DNA of 64,000 bases from Xanthobacteraceae bacterium (GTDB taxonomy: Bacteria > Pseudomonadota > Alphaproteobacteria > Rhizobiales > Xanthobacteraceae). The DNA lies in the NCBI GenBank assembly GCA_019752575.1, contig JAIELW010000010.1:61535-125534 (forward strand). Reading direction: 5' to 3'. A program made the position numbers and the translations under genes. Positions 1 through 7,246 of the stretch are shown piece by piece. Under the pieces are notes generated by a model. It did no database searches. It had not been told where the DNA came from and saw only the letters and a program-made list of their open reading frames with translations. Numbering within the stretch: position 1 is the first letter of the stretch; every line of letters begins with the position of its first letter.

Positions 1-211
1 CGAGGATGCGGCCGGAGCGATCCTGTTCGCCGCCGAAAACGCAACCAAGATCGCGCTTGATGCGATCCAGTGCCTAGGCGGTAACGGCTATATCAACGAG
101 TTTCCGACGGGGCGCTTGCTTCGGGACGCAAAGCTTTACGAAATCGGCGCGGGTACGTCCGAAATCCGCCGCATGCTGATCGGGCGGGAACTGTTCGAGA
201 AGACAAAGTAA
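1..211 (+). CDS. Isovaleryl-CoA dehydrogenase-type acyl-CoA dehydrogenase, C-terminal fragment
   Basis: Only the last 69 codons lie in the window; the gene begins upstream. The frame starting at base 2 carries the acyl-CoA dehydrogenase C-terminal signature [18 protein letters not shown], then [12 protein letters not shown], and ends in a TAA at 209-211. The '[24 protein letters not shown]' type of wording is closest to isovaleryl-CoA dehydrogenases, the FAD enzyme that oxidises isovaleryl-CoA in leucine breakdown. Carboxylase subunits of the next step occur downstream on the same strand, which supports this substrate. A related short-chain acyl-CoA dehydrogenase is the alternative. Confidence 0.85.
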   Translation, partial: EDAAGAILFAAENATKIALDAIQCLGGNGYINEFPTGRLLRDAKLYEIGAGTSEIRRMLIGRELFEKTK

Positions 212-231
212 CAATTGTTTGGCAGTATCTA

Positions 232-252
232 TTATTACTTGACAAAGTAATA
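232..252. promoter_or_regulatory. Inverted repeat over the -35 box of the vapBC-like promoter
   Basis: TATTACTT (233-240) and AAGTAATA (245-252) are perfect inverted arms around a GACA centre. They cover a TTGACA -35 hexamer (239-244). A weak -10 CATAAC (262-267) follows at 17 bp. Toxin-antitoxin operons are commonly autorepressed through palindromes on their promoter, so this is a likely operator. Its role is inferred. Confidence 0.55.
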
Positions 253-253
253 C

Positions 254-287
254 GAAACCTCCATAACTAGATAGTTGTGGAGGTTTT
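254..287 (+). promoter_or_regulatory. Hairpin/palindrome spanning the -10 region and the antitoxin ribosome-binding site
   Basis: Bases 254-268 pair with 273-287 around the 4-base loop AGAT, about 15 pairs with two G-T wobbles. The right arm contains the GGAGG ribosome-binding site (279-283) of the antitoxin start at 289. As DNA it would be a second operator beside the one at 232-252; as RNA it would bury the Shine-Dalgarno sequence. Whether the transcript includes the left arm depends on the unknown start site. Confidence 0.55.
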
Positions 288-288
288 C

Positions 289-753
289 ATGGTATCTTCC
301 TCTGTCCGCAAGGTCGTCGAAGCGGAAATTTCGAAATCGGCGAAAATCCGTGAGCTTGCAGCTCTTGGCGTGAAGACCGCCGATATCGCCCGGATGCTCG
401 ATATTCGATACCAGCACGCGCGCAACGTGCTTGTCGCAAAAACGAAAAAGGCGGGGACGTCCGGAGCGCAGGGTCTATCCGAAGGCAAACAGGCAAGCCT
501 TGGTTCACCGCAAGCGAAATTGCGGCTTGGGCCAGACGGCCGGGTTGTCATTCCCGCCGCATTTCGTGACGCATTGGGCTTGCGAGAAGGCGATACGTTG
601 TTTGCGCGCGTCGAGAGCGGCGAGATCCAACTTCTGACCGCGACTGCCGTTATGTCGCGCGTAAACGCTATGGTGCGCGAGTTCGTCCCGGAAGGAGTTA
701 GTCTCGCCGATGAATTGATTGCGGACCGGCGCCGCGAGGCAGAGGAAGACTGA
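289..753 (+). CDS. AbrB/MazE-fold antitoxin (VapB-like) with N-terminal helix-turn-helix
   Basis: A 154-residue protein. Residues 17-50 look like a small helix-turn-helix (IRELAALGVKTADIARMLDI), residues 77-118 are a SpoVT/AbrB swapped-hairpin domain (GRVVIPAAFRDALGLREGD), and the acidic tail 136-154 is the part that usually wraps the toxin. ATG 289 is preferred over GTG 277 because GGAGG lies 5 bases upstream of it. It is followed at 1 base by a PIN-domain toxin, so it should neutralise that nuclease and autorepress the operon. The extra N-terminal helix-turn-helix makes it longer than a typical VapB of about 75-90 residues. Confidence 0.82.
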   Translation: MVSSSVRKVVEAEISKSAKIRELAALGVKTADIARMLDIRYQHARNVLVAKTKKAGTSGAQGLSEGKQASLGSPQAKLRLGPDGRVVIPAAFRDALGLREGDTLFARVESGEIQLLTATAVMSRVNAMVREFVPEGVSLADELIADRRREAEED

Positions 754-754
754 C

Positions 755-1144
755 GTGGCCGGCGTCGTTCTAGATTCTTCGGCCTTACTCGCCTTCATAA
801 ACGGCGAGCCGGGGCGCGAGAAGGTTGCTGCGATGTTGCCCGATGCGGCGATGTCCGCCGTGAATTATGCCGAAGTTATTTCCAAGTTGGTTGCTCGCGG
901 CGGTTCGCAGTCGCGTGTCATCGAATTAATCAAAATGGCGGACATAAAAATTTTGGAATTTGACGAAGCGCAGGCCGAGATGGTCGGCAGCCTGATCGAC
1001 AAGACAAAAAGTTACGGTTTGTCACTCGGCGATCGAGCCTGCTTGTCGCTGGCAGCAAGAGACTCGGTTCGTGCTGTCACAACGGATAAAGTTTGGGAAA
1101 AGGTTGGCTGCGCCACTGGAATCGATGTGCAAGTCATTCGCTGA
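755..1144 (+). CDS. vapC: PIN-domain ribonuclease toxin (VapC-like)
   Basis: A 129-residue PIN-domain protein. The four acidic metal-binding residues of the fold are visible: D7 in VVLDSSALL, E40 in NYAEV, D93 in LGDRACL and D111 in TTDKVW, so the active site looks intact. The GTG start at 755 is one base after the antitoxin stop, indicating translational coupling. VapC toxins are Mg2+-dependent RNases that cut tRNA or rRNA; the target of this one cannot be read from sequence. The pair sits between a catabolic gene and queC, a typical position for a mobile module. Confidence 0.88.
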   Translation: MAGVVLDSSALLAFINGEPGREKVAAMLPDAAMSAVNYAEVISKLVARGGSQSRVIELIKMADIKILEFDEAQAEMVGSLIDKTKSYGLSLGDRACLSLAARDSVRAVTTDKVWEKVGCATGIDVQVIR

Positions 1145-1197
1145 TCAGACTTTGATCTGTTTCGTCGTCTACTGTTTGTGCTACTCATCCATCCCGC

Positions 1198-1917
1198 ATG
1201 ACTGAGAACGACTCTCCCGAAGGCGCGCTGGTTCTTTTTTCCGGTGGGCAAGACTCGACCGTTTCGCTCGCCTGGGCGCTGACACGTTTCCCGCGCGTCG
1301 AAACCATCGGCTTCGAATATGGCCAGCGCCATGGCATCGAGATGACCGTCCGCCCCCGCATCCGCGAGCGCTTGGCGGCACTCGATCCGAAATGGAAGAC
1401 ACGGCTCGGCGAGGACCACGTCGTCAATATCGACTCGCTCGGCGCCATCTCCGAAACCTCGCTCACGCGCAATGTGCAGATTGAAATGACGGCGAGCGGG
1501 CTGCCTTCGACCTTCGTGCCAGGGCGCAATCTGATCTTCTTCGCATTCGCGGGCGCTCTCGCGTACCGGCGCGGCTTGAAACACATCGTTGCCGGCATGT
1601 GCGAGACGGATTATTCCGGCTATCCGGATTGCCGCGACGATACCATCAAGGCCATGCAACTCGCGCTCGGTCTCGGCATGGATCGCCGTTTTGTTCTGCA
1701 CACGCCCTTGATGTGGATCGACAAGGCGGCGACGTTCGAGCTTGCCGACCGCATCGGCGGCAAGCCGCTCGCCGATATCGTGATCGAGGAAACGCACAGT
1801 TGTTACATGGGCGACCGCGCAAATAAACACGAATGGGGCTATGGTTGCGGCACATGCCCTGCTTGCCAGTTGCGGGCGAGCGGCTACGAAAAATACAAGG
1901 CGGGAGGGCGGAAATGA
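1198..1917 (+). CDS. queC: 7-cyano-7-deazaguanine synthase QueC
   Basis: QueC makes preQ0 from 7-carboxy-7-deazaguanine, ammonia and ATP in queuosine biosynthesis. The 239-residue protein has the PP-loop ATPase motif SGGQDS at 15-20, the FVPGRNLIF block, [15 protein letters not shown], and the four zinc cysteines C202, C217, C220 and C223 (CGTCPAC). Length fits the family. The next gene starts inside its stop codon (ATGA). No queD, queE or queF lies nearby, so the other steps must be encoded elsewhere. No preQ1 riboswitch was seen in the 53-base upstream gap. Confidence 0.95.
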   Translation: MTENDSPEGALVLFSGGQDSTVSLAWALTRFPRVETIGFEYGQRHGIEMTVRPRIRERLAALDPKWKTRLGEDHVVNIDSLGAISETSLTRNVQIEMTASGLPSTFVPGRNLIFFAFAGALAYRRGLKHIVAGMCETDYSGYPDCRDDTIKAMQLALGLGMDRRFVLHTPLMWIDKAATFELADRIGGKPLADIVIEETHSCYMGDRANKHEWGYGCGTCPACQLRASGYEKYKAGGRK

Positions 1918-2375
1918 GAATCGCAGTTCTTTTGATTGCGCTCTTTGTATCCGGTGGTGTTGCAGGTGTGCAGGAAAAACTCCGCGCGGAAGACTCGCGC
2001 GCGATTCAGAGTTGCATCAAGGAAAAGGAATCGGACGAAGGGGCCGAGCTTTGCATCGGCATTATCGCCGACAAATGCTTAGACACGCCAGAAGGCCAGT
2101 CCATGCATGGGCATGCGGATTGCTATCGCCGCGAGCAGTTGGTCTGGGATGACATCCTGAACGAGACCTATCGCCGTTTGCAAGGCAGCTTTGAAGGCAA
2201 ACTGAAAACGCAACTGCGCGATGTGCAGCGTGCATGGATTGAGGCGCGCAAACTGCAATGCGATTTCTACGCCGACGTTATTCAAGGCTCGCTCGCGATC
2301 CCGACCAGCGCGAGCTGCATGAATACGGAGACCGCGCGCCGCGCGATCTATCTCCTGAGTATCCTCAATATATAA
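1914..2375 (+). CDS. Secreted DUF1311 / LprI N-terminal-domain protein
   Basis: A 153-residue protein whose ATG overlaps the queC stop. It starts with a signal-like segment [15 protein letters not shown]. The mature part has the DUF1311 pattern [17 protein letters not shown], then [19 protein letters not shown], and several cysteines likely to form disulphides in the periplasm. The domain is named after mycobacterial LprI, a lysozyme inhibitor, but most members have no assigned role, so function is left open. The start at 1914 is preferred to one inside queC because it precedes the signal peptide directly. Confidence 0.75.
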   Translation: MRIAVLLIALFVSGGVAGVQEKLRAEDSRAIQSCIKEKESDEGAELCIGIIADKCLDTPEGQSMHGHADCYRREQLVWDDILNETYRRLQGSFEGKLKTQLRDVQRAWIEARKLQCDFYADVIQGSLAIPTSASCMNTETARRAIYLLSILNI

Positions 2376-2389
2376 GCAAGAGAAATGCA

Positions 2390-3091
2390 ATGCCGCTTTC
2401 GGCCGATCTCAAGAAAACCCTCGAAAAGATTTCGACCGCGACGCTCACCACCGTTCTTCTGAAGAAGGGCGTGCGGCAGAGCTTCATGCGCGGACCGAAG
2501 CCGCTGATCGAGGGCACGCCTCGCATCGTCGGCGAGGCGTTCACGCTGCGCTTCGTGCCGGCGCGCGAAGATCTTGCAACGCCCGAAAGCTGGGCGAGCC
2601 CGCGCTCCACCCGCGGCGCGATCGAAGACATGCCGGAAGGCGTGATCGCGGTTGCCGACGCGATGGGAATTACCAGCGCCGGCATTTTCGGCGACATTCT
2701 GGTCGCGCGCATGAAAGTGAAGAAGGTGACGGGCCTCGTCACCGACGGCGCGGTGCGCGACGGCGATGGTGTGAAAGCCGTGGGCTTTCCGTTCTGGTGC
2801 GCGGCGGTGGCGGCGCCGCCTTCGGTCGCGGGGCTCACCTTCGTGAACTGGCAGGAGCCGATCGGCTGCGGCGGTGTCGCGGTATTTCCGGGCGACGTGA
2901 TCGTGGCGGATAACGACGGCGCGGTATGCGTGCCGCAGAAACTCGTCGAGGCGGTCGCGAAAGAAGCGGTCGAACAGGAAGCGTTCGAAGCCTGGGCTGC
3001 GGACGAAGTCTTGAAAGGCGCAAAATTGCCCGGTTTGTATCCGCCGAATGAGGAAACCAAAGCACGGTATGAGGCGTCACGGAAAAAGTAG
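2390..3091 (+). CDS. RraA-like / 4-hydroxy-4-methyl-2-oxoglutarate aldolase family protein
   Basis: A 233-residue RraA-fold protein. Family features include GDILVARMKVKKVTGLVTDGAVRD, which carries the G-x-x-x-D-G-x-x-R-D arrangement around the pyruvate/Mg2+ site, and the later PGDVIVADNDGAVCVP strand. Members are either class II aldolases acting on 4-hydroxy-4-methyl-2-oxoglutarate or oxaloacetate, or RNase E inhibitors (RraA). At 233 residues it is longer than E. coli RraA (about 160), which favours the aldolase-like branch. No pathway partner is adjacent, so the substrate is unknown. Confidence 0.82.
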   Translation: MPLSADLKKTLEKISTATLTTVLLKKGVRQSFMRGPKPLIEGTPRIVGEAFTLRFVPAREDLATPESWASPRSTRGAIEDMPEGVIAVADAMGITSAGIFGDILVARMKVKKVTGLVTDGAVRDGDGVKAVGFPFWCAAVAAPPSVAGLTFVNWQEPIGCGGVAVFPGDVIVADNDGAVCVPQKLVEAVAKEAVEQEAFEAWAADEVLKGAKLPGLYPPNEETKARYEASRKK

Positions 3092-3101
3092 CGAATCTAA
3101 A

Positions 3102-3131
3102 TTGTCGTCCCCGCGAAAGCGGGGACCCATA
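3102..3131. repeat. R1 palindromic repeat
   Basis: GTCCCCGC-GAAA-GCGGGGAC with the flank CCATAA is a perfect short hairpin. Close copies occur at 7085-7190 and 46241-46269, and a degraded one at 3434-3475. It lies between the RraA-like gene and the 3' end of the GIY-YIG gene, so it may also act as a bidirectional stop. No transposase is linked to it. Confidence 0.8.
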
Positions 3132-3142
3132 ATCCCTGCATC

Positions 3143-3427
3143 TCAGATTAGATCTGGCTTCAAATCCAGCCAATCTGGGTTATTGCGTTCAATCAACGCT
3201 ATTTTCCAGTTGCGATTCCATTTCTTGAGTTGTTTTTCTCGCGCGATAGCATCTTGTGAGTCTTGGAACAGTTCGACGTGCACAAGAGTGTTCACTTTGT
3301 AATCGCGAACGAATTTTGAGCCGTGACCCACTAGGTGTTCGCTCAATCGTTTGGCGACGTCATTCGTAACGCCAATGTAAAGAGTGCCGTGACGCTTGTT
3401 TGCAAGAATGTAGACTGCATACTTCAT
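3143..3427 (-). CDS. GIY-YIG nuclease-domain protein (first copy)
   Basis: A 94-residue single-domain GIY-YIG protein. The motif is split as YAVYILANKR and TLYIGVTND (VYI..YIG), followed by the conserved arginine in VAKRLSEH, an EHL segment and the catalytic-type glutamate in AIAREKQLKKW. It resembles the UvrC/YhbQ small family, which cuts branched or damaged DNA. It is closely bracketed by R1 repeats (3102-3131 and 3434-3475) and has a paralogue at 45196-45483 inside R2 repeats. Confidence 0.87.
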   Translation of the reverse strand: MKYAVYILANKRHGTLYIGVTNDVAKRLSEHLVGHGSKFVRDYKVNTLVHVELFQDSQDAIAREKQLKKWNRNWKIALIERNNPDWLDLKPDLI

Positions 3428-3433
3428 CGAGCG

Positions 3434-3475
3434 CCGGGGTTATGGGTCTCCGATCGCCGCTTCGCGGCGTCGAGG
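3434..3475. repeat. Degraded R1 repeat
   Basis: TTATGGGTCTCCG..CGCCGCTTCGCGGCG..GACGAC has the same flanks as the intact R1 copies (TTATGGGTCC..GACGAC) but a changed stem, CGCCGC-TTC-GCGGCG. It lies between the GIY-YIG start and the aldo/keto reductase gene and is inverted relative to the copy at 3102. Confidence 0.55.
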
Positions 3476-3524
3476 ACGACACTATAACGGGTTCTCGCCT
3501 TCGCAGGCACGACTAGGTAGAAAG

Positions 3525-4355
3525 ATGGCATTCACAGAAACCGCTCCCGCCAACGGCGCAAACATTCCGCTTCTTGGTTTGGGCACCTGGGACATTCGCG
3601 GCGATGTGTGCAAGCGGATCGTCGAGCAGGCTTTGCGGCTCGGCTATCGCCACGTCGATACGGCGCAGGCTTACGAGAACGAGCGCGAAGTCGGCGAGGG
3701 CATCCGCGGTTCCGGCGTGCCGCGCGATCAGGTTCATGTCACCACGAAAGTCTGGTGGACGCAGCTTGCGCCCGCGGATCTCCTGCGCTCGACGCGAGAA
3801 AGTCTCGCAAAGCTCAAACTCGACTATATCGATCTCTTGCTGATTCACTGGCCGAATTCTTCGGTGCCGCTCGATCAGACCATCGCCGCGCTGTGCAAAG
3901 CGAAGCGCGACGGCATGACGAAACATGTCGGCATTTCGAATTTCACGACGGCGCTGATCGACCAGGCGGTGCAGTATTCGACCGAACCGTTAGCGACCAA
4001 TCAGGTCGAGATGCATCCTTATCTCGATCAGTCGAAGGTGGTCGCGGCGTGCAAGGCGAACGAAATTTCGGTCACCGCCTATTCGCCGATTGTCCGCGGC
4101 AAAGCTGGCGACGAACCGGTGCTGACAAAGATCGGCAAGGCGCACAAGAAGTCAGCCGCGCAGGTTTGCTTACGCTTTCTCGTACAGCAGGGCGTGCTCG
4201 TTATCCCGCGCACCAGCAAGCTCGAGCGGTTGTCCGAGAACTCTGCGATTTTCGACTTCGAGCTTTCGCCGGCCGAGATGAGCGAAATCCAGGGGCTTGC
4301 GCGGCCCGGCGGCCGGATGATCAGCCCGTCCTGGGCGCCCGAATGGGACCGCTAG
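3525..4355 (+). CDS. Aldo/keto reductase (2,5-diketo-D-gluconate reductase-like)
   Basis: A 276-residue NADPH-dependent oxidoreductase of the AKR superfamily. The catalytic tetrad is present: Asp and Tyr in YRHVDTAQAYENE, Lys in VTTKVWW and His in DLLLIHWPN. GISNFTTALI and TSKLERLSEN correspond to the cofactor-binding loops. The closest general type is the AKR5-like group that reduces small aldehydes and keto-sugars, but substrates in this family are broad. It stands alone, with a 97-base upstream gap containing a degraded repeat. Confidence 0.92.
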   Translation: MAFTETAPANGANIPLLGLGTWDIRGDVCKRIVEQALRLGYRHVDTAQAYENEREVGEGIRGSGVPRDQVHVTTKVWWTQLAPADLLRSTRESLAKLKLDYIDLLLIHWPNSSVPLDQTIAALCKAKRDGMTKHVGISNFTTALIDQAVQYSTEPLATNQVEMHPYLDQSKVVAACKANEISVTAYSPIVRGKAGDEPVLTKIGKAHKKSAAQVCLRFLVQQGVLVIPRTSKLERLSENSAIFDFELSPAEMSEIQGLARPGGRMISPSWAPEWDR

Positions 4356-4391
4356 GTATTATACGAAAGGCATAGAACTTTCGTCTAAGAT

Positions 4392-4424
4392 CGGGGTTTA
4401 AACCCCGTATCACCCCCGATACGG
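4392..4424. promoter_or_regulatory. Two overlapping palindromes before the 40-residue membrane gene
   Basis: CGGGGTTTAAACCCCG (4392-4407) is a perfect 16 bp palindrome. It overlaps a second inverted repeat, CCGTATC (4405-4411) with GATACGG (4418-4424), whose last bases enter the ribosome-binding site GGAGG (4423-4427). The two structures are mutually exclusive as RNA and could form a switch, or they may be protein-binding sites. No factor is identified. A weak AGAAC-N16-GGTT stress-promoter-like match lies just upstream. Confidence 0.45.
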
Positions 4425-4432
4425 AGGTCGTC

Positions 4433-4555
4433 ATGGATCACAAAGACAAGCTCGAACAGCAGGAAAACGAGAACTTTACGAAGACTGCGCTCTGGACCGG
4501 CGCGGCGTTGGCCGCAGTCGTCGGCATTGCGGTCTATGCGGGCTTGCAGGGCTGA
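4433..4555 (+). CDS. Small single-pass membrane protein, 40 residues
   Basis: A short reading frame with a good ribosome-binding site (GGAGG, 5 bases before ATG). It encodes a charged N-terminus MDHKDKLEQQENENF and one hydrophobic helix, LWTGAALAAVVGIAVYAGLQG, ending directly in TGA. A strong terminator follows at 4591. Clear start signal, single transmembrane segment and own terminator support a real gene. I do not recognise the family. Confidence 0.7.
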   Translation: MDHKDKLEQQENENFTKTALWTGAALAAVVGIAVYAGLQG

Positions 4556-4590
4556 TTTCCGAGCCTTTACAGGGCCATAGAAAAGGAAAG

Positions 4591-4617
4591 CGGGCGGCAA
4601 TTGTGCCGCCCGTTTTT
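4591..4617 (+). terminator. Rho-independent terminator
   Basis: CGGGCGGCA and TGCCGCCCG form a perfect 9 bp stem with the loop ATTG, followed by TTTTT. It ends the transcript of the 40-residue membrane protein gene. Confidence 0.85.
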
Positions 4618-4639
4618 CATGGTCGCCCTGTCTTGAATA

Positions 4640-4663
4640 AAACGAACGGTCGTGCTATTCGTT
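4640..4663. promoter_or_regulatory. Candidate TetR operator
   Basis: AACGAA (4641-4646) and TTCGTT (4658-4663) are inverted around 11 bases and end at the start codon of the TetR-family gene. Operators of such self-regulating repressors often overlap their own start. Spacing fits a TetR dimer, but binding is inferred. Confidence 0.4.
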
Positions 4664-5330
4664 GATCGTGATCGTAAAAGCGCTCAAGCGGGGTCAAACC
4701 CTCCAGACCGAAGACGGCCGGGAAGTTCTCGGCCCTGACGCCACCAAGGGCGGGCGCACTCGCGTCCGCATTCTGGATGAGGCGGCCGCGCTCGCGAGCG
4801 AGGGCGGCATCGGCGCTGTCACGCTCGGGCCGCTCGCGGACCGGCTTGGCATGTCGAAGAGCGGCCTCTTCGCTCACTTCAAATCCAAGGAAGCCTTGCA
4901 GGTTGAGGTGCTGGTGCGGGCGGCGGAACGCTTCACCGAAGTCGTCATCGCGCCGATCCGCGAGGAGAAGGATAAGCCGAAGCGGCTCGGGCTTTTCTTC
5001 AATAACTGGCTCGACTGGATCGAGCATCCGAGCCTCGGCTCGGGCCGCGGCGGCTGTCCGATCCTTTCCGCCTATTTCGAATTTGACGATGTCCCGGGCC
5101 CGGTGCGCGAGCAGGCAGCGAAGCATAACGGGCAGTTCTACGACTTCATCCGCAAGCTCGTCGGCATCGCGCTTCCGAATGCGGATACCAATGCGATGAC
5201 CGCTGCGATCGACGGTCTTGCGCTTTCGCATCTCCTGCGCGTCCGCCTGATGGGCGACGGCGCCGCGCGCGCGAACACGATGCGCGCTTTCGAAGCTCTT
5301 CTGAAAAATCCCCCGCTGAAAGGAGCCTAG
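4662..5330 (+). CDS. TetR/AcrR-family transcriptional regulator
   Basis: A 222-residue repressor-type protein. Residues about 34-78 form the TetR helix-turn-helix (ALASEGGIGAVTLGPLADRL, then GMSKSGLFAHFKSKEAL). The C-terminal part, with FNNWLDWIEHP and GGCPILSAYFEFDD, resembles the YxaF/LmrA-like ligand-binding region. The start is probably TTG 4662, or GTG 4668; an inverted repeat overlaps this point. The alpha/beta hydrolase gene starts 3 bases after its stop, so the two form an operon and the hydrolase is the likely regulated activity. The inducer is unknown. Confidence 0.87.
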   Translation: MIVIVKALKRGQTLQTEDGREVLGPDATKGGRTRVRILDEAAALASEGGIGAVTLGPLADRLGMSKSGLFAHFKSKEALQVEVLVRAAERFTEVVIAPIREEKDKPKRLGLFFNNWLDWIEHPSLGSGRGGCPILSAYFEFDDVPGPVREQAAKHNGQFYDFIRKLVGIALPNADTNAMTAAIDGLALSHLLRVRLMGDGAARANTMRAFEALLKNPPLKGA

Positions 5331-5333
5331 GTC

Positions 5334-6236
5334 ATGGCACGCTCCAGCATCCCGAATTTGAACAACGCGCTGCGCATGTTTCTTCTGCGCACGTATGGAA
5401 GAGTGGCACCGGAGCGCTTTCAGAAGCGCTTCGTGCAGAACTTCCTTAAACCCAAGCGTCCGCTGCTCGTTGCGCGCGAACGGCCGGATCTTCCGCCGCC
5501 GGATGAATCGATGCGTATTCCGGTCGGCGGCGGCATCGGCCTCGTTTCCGATACCTGGGTGCAGGCGTGGCGCTGGGGCGAGGGTCCCGCGGTGCTCGTC
5601 GTGCACGGCTGGGAAGACGATCATCACTGCTTCGATGCGATCATCGCGGCGCTTATGAAGCGCGGGCATGCGGTTGTCGCCTTCGATCTGCCGGCGCACG
5701 GCAAATCCGGCGGCACGCAGTCTACCATTCCGCTCGCGGCGCAGGCCGTGGCGGGCGTTGCCGAGGCGCTCGGCCCGGTGCGCGCGGTTGCGGGTCATTC
5801 GCTCGGCGGTGCCGCTGCGACGTTCGCGATCACGCAAGGCTGGCTCGATGTCGAGCGCGTCGCTGTCATCGCCGCGCCGACCGGCCCGACCTATATGCTG
5901 AACGCGATCGCCAAGCGCTTCGGCATGAGCGACGAGCGCAAGGAAAAGCTGTTCGAGGAATTGAAGCGTGTCGTCGGCTATCGCCCGGAAGAGATCGAAT
6001 TGCTGCCGAGGATCGCTTCGCTCGATATTCCCGCGCTGATCGTGCACTCGAAAGACGACGCAATGGTCCGCTTCGTCACCGGCGAGAAGTGGGCCGCGCA
6101 CTGGCCCGGCGCGCAACTGGTTGCGCTCGAGAAACTAGGCCATCGCCGTCTGCTGTTCGATCTCGCGACGGCAGGGAAGGTTGCCGATTTTTTGGTGCAG
6201 CGCTCCGGCGCGGTGCCACAAACAAAAGTAGCGTAA
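5334..6236 (+). CDS. Alpha/beta-fold hydrolase
   Basis: A 300-residue serine hydrolase. The nucleophile elbow GHSLGG, the oxyanion-region motif VLVVHGWEDDHH, an aspartate in HSKDDAMVRF and a histidine in LEKLGHRRLLFD make up a complete catalytic triad. No signal peptide is apparent, so it is likely cytosolic. It follows the TetR gene after 3 bases and is probably co-transcribed with it. The reaction could be ester, lipid or haloalkane hydrolysis; nothing in the sequence decides. Confidence 0.88.
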   Translation: MARSSIPNLNNALRMFLLRTYGRVAPERFQKRFVQNFLKPKRPLLVARERPDLPPPDESMRIPVGGGIGLVSDTWVQAWRWGEGPAVLVVHGWEDDHHCFDAIIAALMKRGHAVVAFDLPAHGKSGGTQSTIPLAAQAVAGVAEALGPVRAVAGHSLGGAAATFAITQGWLDVERVAVIAAPTGPTYMLNAIAKRFGMSDERKEKLFEELKRVVGYRPEEIELLPRIASLDIPALIVHSKDDAMVRFVTGEKWAAHWPGAQLVALEKLGHRRLLFDLATAGKVADFLVQRSGAVPQTKVA

Positions 6237-6247
6237 CACGTAACAAA

Positions 6248-6348
6248 TGTCGTCATGCCCGGCCTTGTGCCGGGCATCCACGCCTTAGCAACTCATCGAC
6301 GCCGTAAAGACGTGGATGGCCGGGCCAAGCCCGGCCATGACGAGTCTA
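6248..6348. repeat. R2 REP-like inverted pair
   Basis: Two hairpins, ATGCCCGGC..GCCGGGCAT (6255-6277) and ATGGCCGGGC..GCCCGGCCAT (6316-6338), are themselves inverted through CATCCACG (6275-6282) and CGTGGATG (6311-6318). This fits a REP doublet. It lies between convergent genes and may protect 3' ends or stop transcription from both sides. Related copies occur at 45158-45180, 45505-45622 and 60453-60496. Confidence 0.8.
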
Positions 6349-7029
6349 ATTCTCATTAAACAACCACCGCGCCGTCGGCCCGAACTGGCGCATCAGGATC
6401 ACGAACAGCACGGCCGCGGTCGCCGTCGCGAATACGTAGCCGTTTACGAACCAGCCGAGATAGGCCAGCGCGAAGAAGATCGCGCGCTGGCCGCGGTTGA
6501 AATGGCGGCCGGCGACTGTAATCATGCGCGCGATGCGGTCGACATGATCGCGCGCGGATTTCGCTTTCGCCTGTCTCGCAGGCGGGGTCGCGCCGATCTG
6601 GATCGCTACATAATTAAACATGCGATACGACCACGCGAATTTGAAGAACGCATAGACGAAGATCACCAGAAGCCCGACGACTTTCACTTCGAATACGATG
6701 CGCGTGGTTTGCGCGGCAAAGGGTAGCGCGCGGAAAATATCCATCACCTCGTCGGTCGAGCGCAGCAACGCAAGCGTGCCACCGATTGCGAAGAGGGAAG
6801 TGGAGGCGAAGAAGGCCGTGCCCTGATGCAGTGACGCCATGATCTGCGTATCGACGATGCGCACCTCGCGCCCGAGCATTTGCCGCATCCATTCCTGCCG
6901 CGACAGATCCATCCGGAAGTTCAGGCTGCGCTTGCGCCACTCCGAGCGCTCGACCACGAGCGCATGAATTCCCCAGGCAAGCAGGAACCAGCAGAAGGCG
7001 AGCGTGTCGAGATTGGAGAGGCCGAACAT
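6346..7029 (-). CDS. DUF599 family membrane protein
   Basis: A 227-residue integral membrane protein with about four hydrophobic helices: NLDTLAFCWFLLAWGIHAL near the start, FFASTSLFAIGGTLALL, VVGLLVIFVYAFFKFAW, and a C-terminal pair. The N-terminal RQEWMRQML and IVDTQIMASLHQGTAFFAS segments are typical of DUF599. The family is widespread in proteobacteria with no known function. It is monocistronic and convergent with the hydrolase gene across the R2 repeat. Confidence 0.82.
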   Translation of the reverse strand: MFGLSNLDTLAFCWFLLAWGIHALVVERSEWRKRSLNFRMDLSRQEWMRQMLGREVRIVDTQIMASLHQGTAFFASTSLFAIGGTLALLRSTDEVMDIFRALPFAAQTTRIVFEVKVVGLLVIFVYAFFKFAWSYRMFNYVAIQIGATPPARQAKAKSARDHVDRIARMITVAGRHFNRGQRAIFFALAYLGWFVNGYVFATATAAVLFVILMRQFGPTARWLFNEN

Positions 7030-7084
7030 TCAAACGATTCCGGTTTCGCCAATGGTGGCATTTGAAAAGCGGCGTCTCAACCTT

Positions 7085-7190
7085 CGTCGTCCCGGCCAAG
7101 CGGCGAAGCCGCGCGAGCCGGGACCCATAACCCCTGTCGCAGTTTATCTCGAATGCAGGGGTTATGGGTCCCCGCTTTCGCGGGGACGAC
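7085..7190. repeat. R1 inverted pair
   Basis: Two R1 units face each other: GGACCCATAACCCCTG (7121-7136) is exactly complementary to CAGGGGTTATGGGTCC (7156-7171). Each also has its own GC hairpin, the right one being GTCCCCGC-TTTC-GCGGGGAC. The left unit has a diverged stem (CCCGGC..GCCGGG). It fills most of the gap between the divergent DUF599 and rhodanese genes. Confidence 0.8.
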
Positions 7191-7246
7191 ACTAAGTTGG
7201 CGTTTCACACCGCCACAGCTAATTTGTCGCCAAGGAGCAATCACGC

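Noticed and set aside
4617..6116. Minus-strand frame of 499 codons
   Set aside because: Opposes the TetR regulator and alpha/beta hydrolase, both well supported; its peptide has no recognisable motif.
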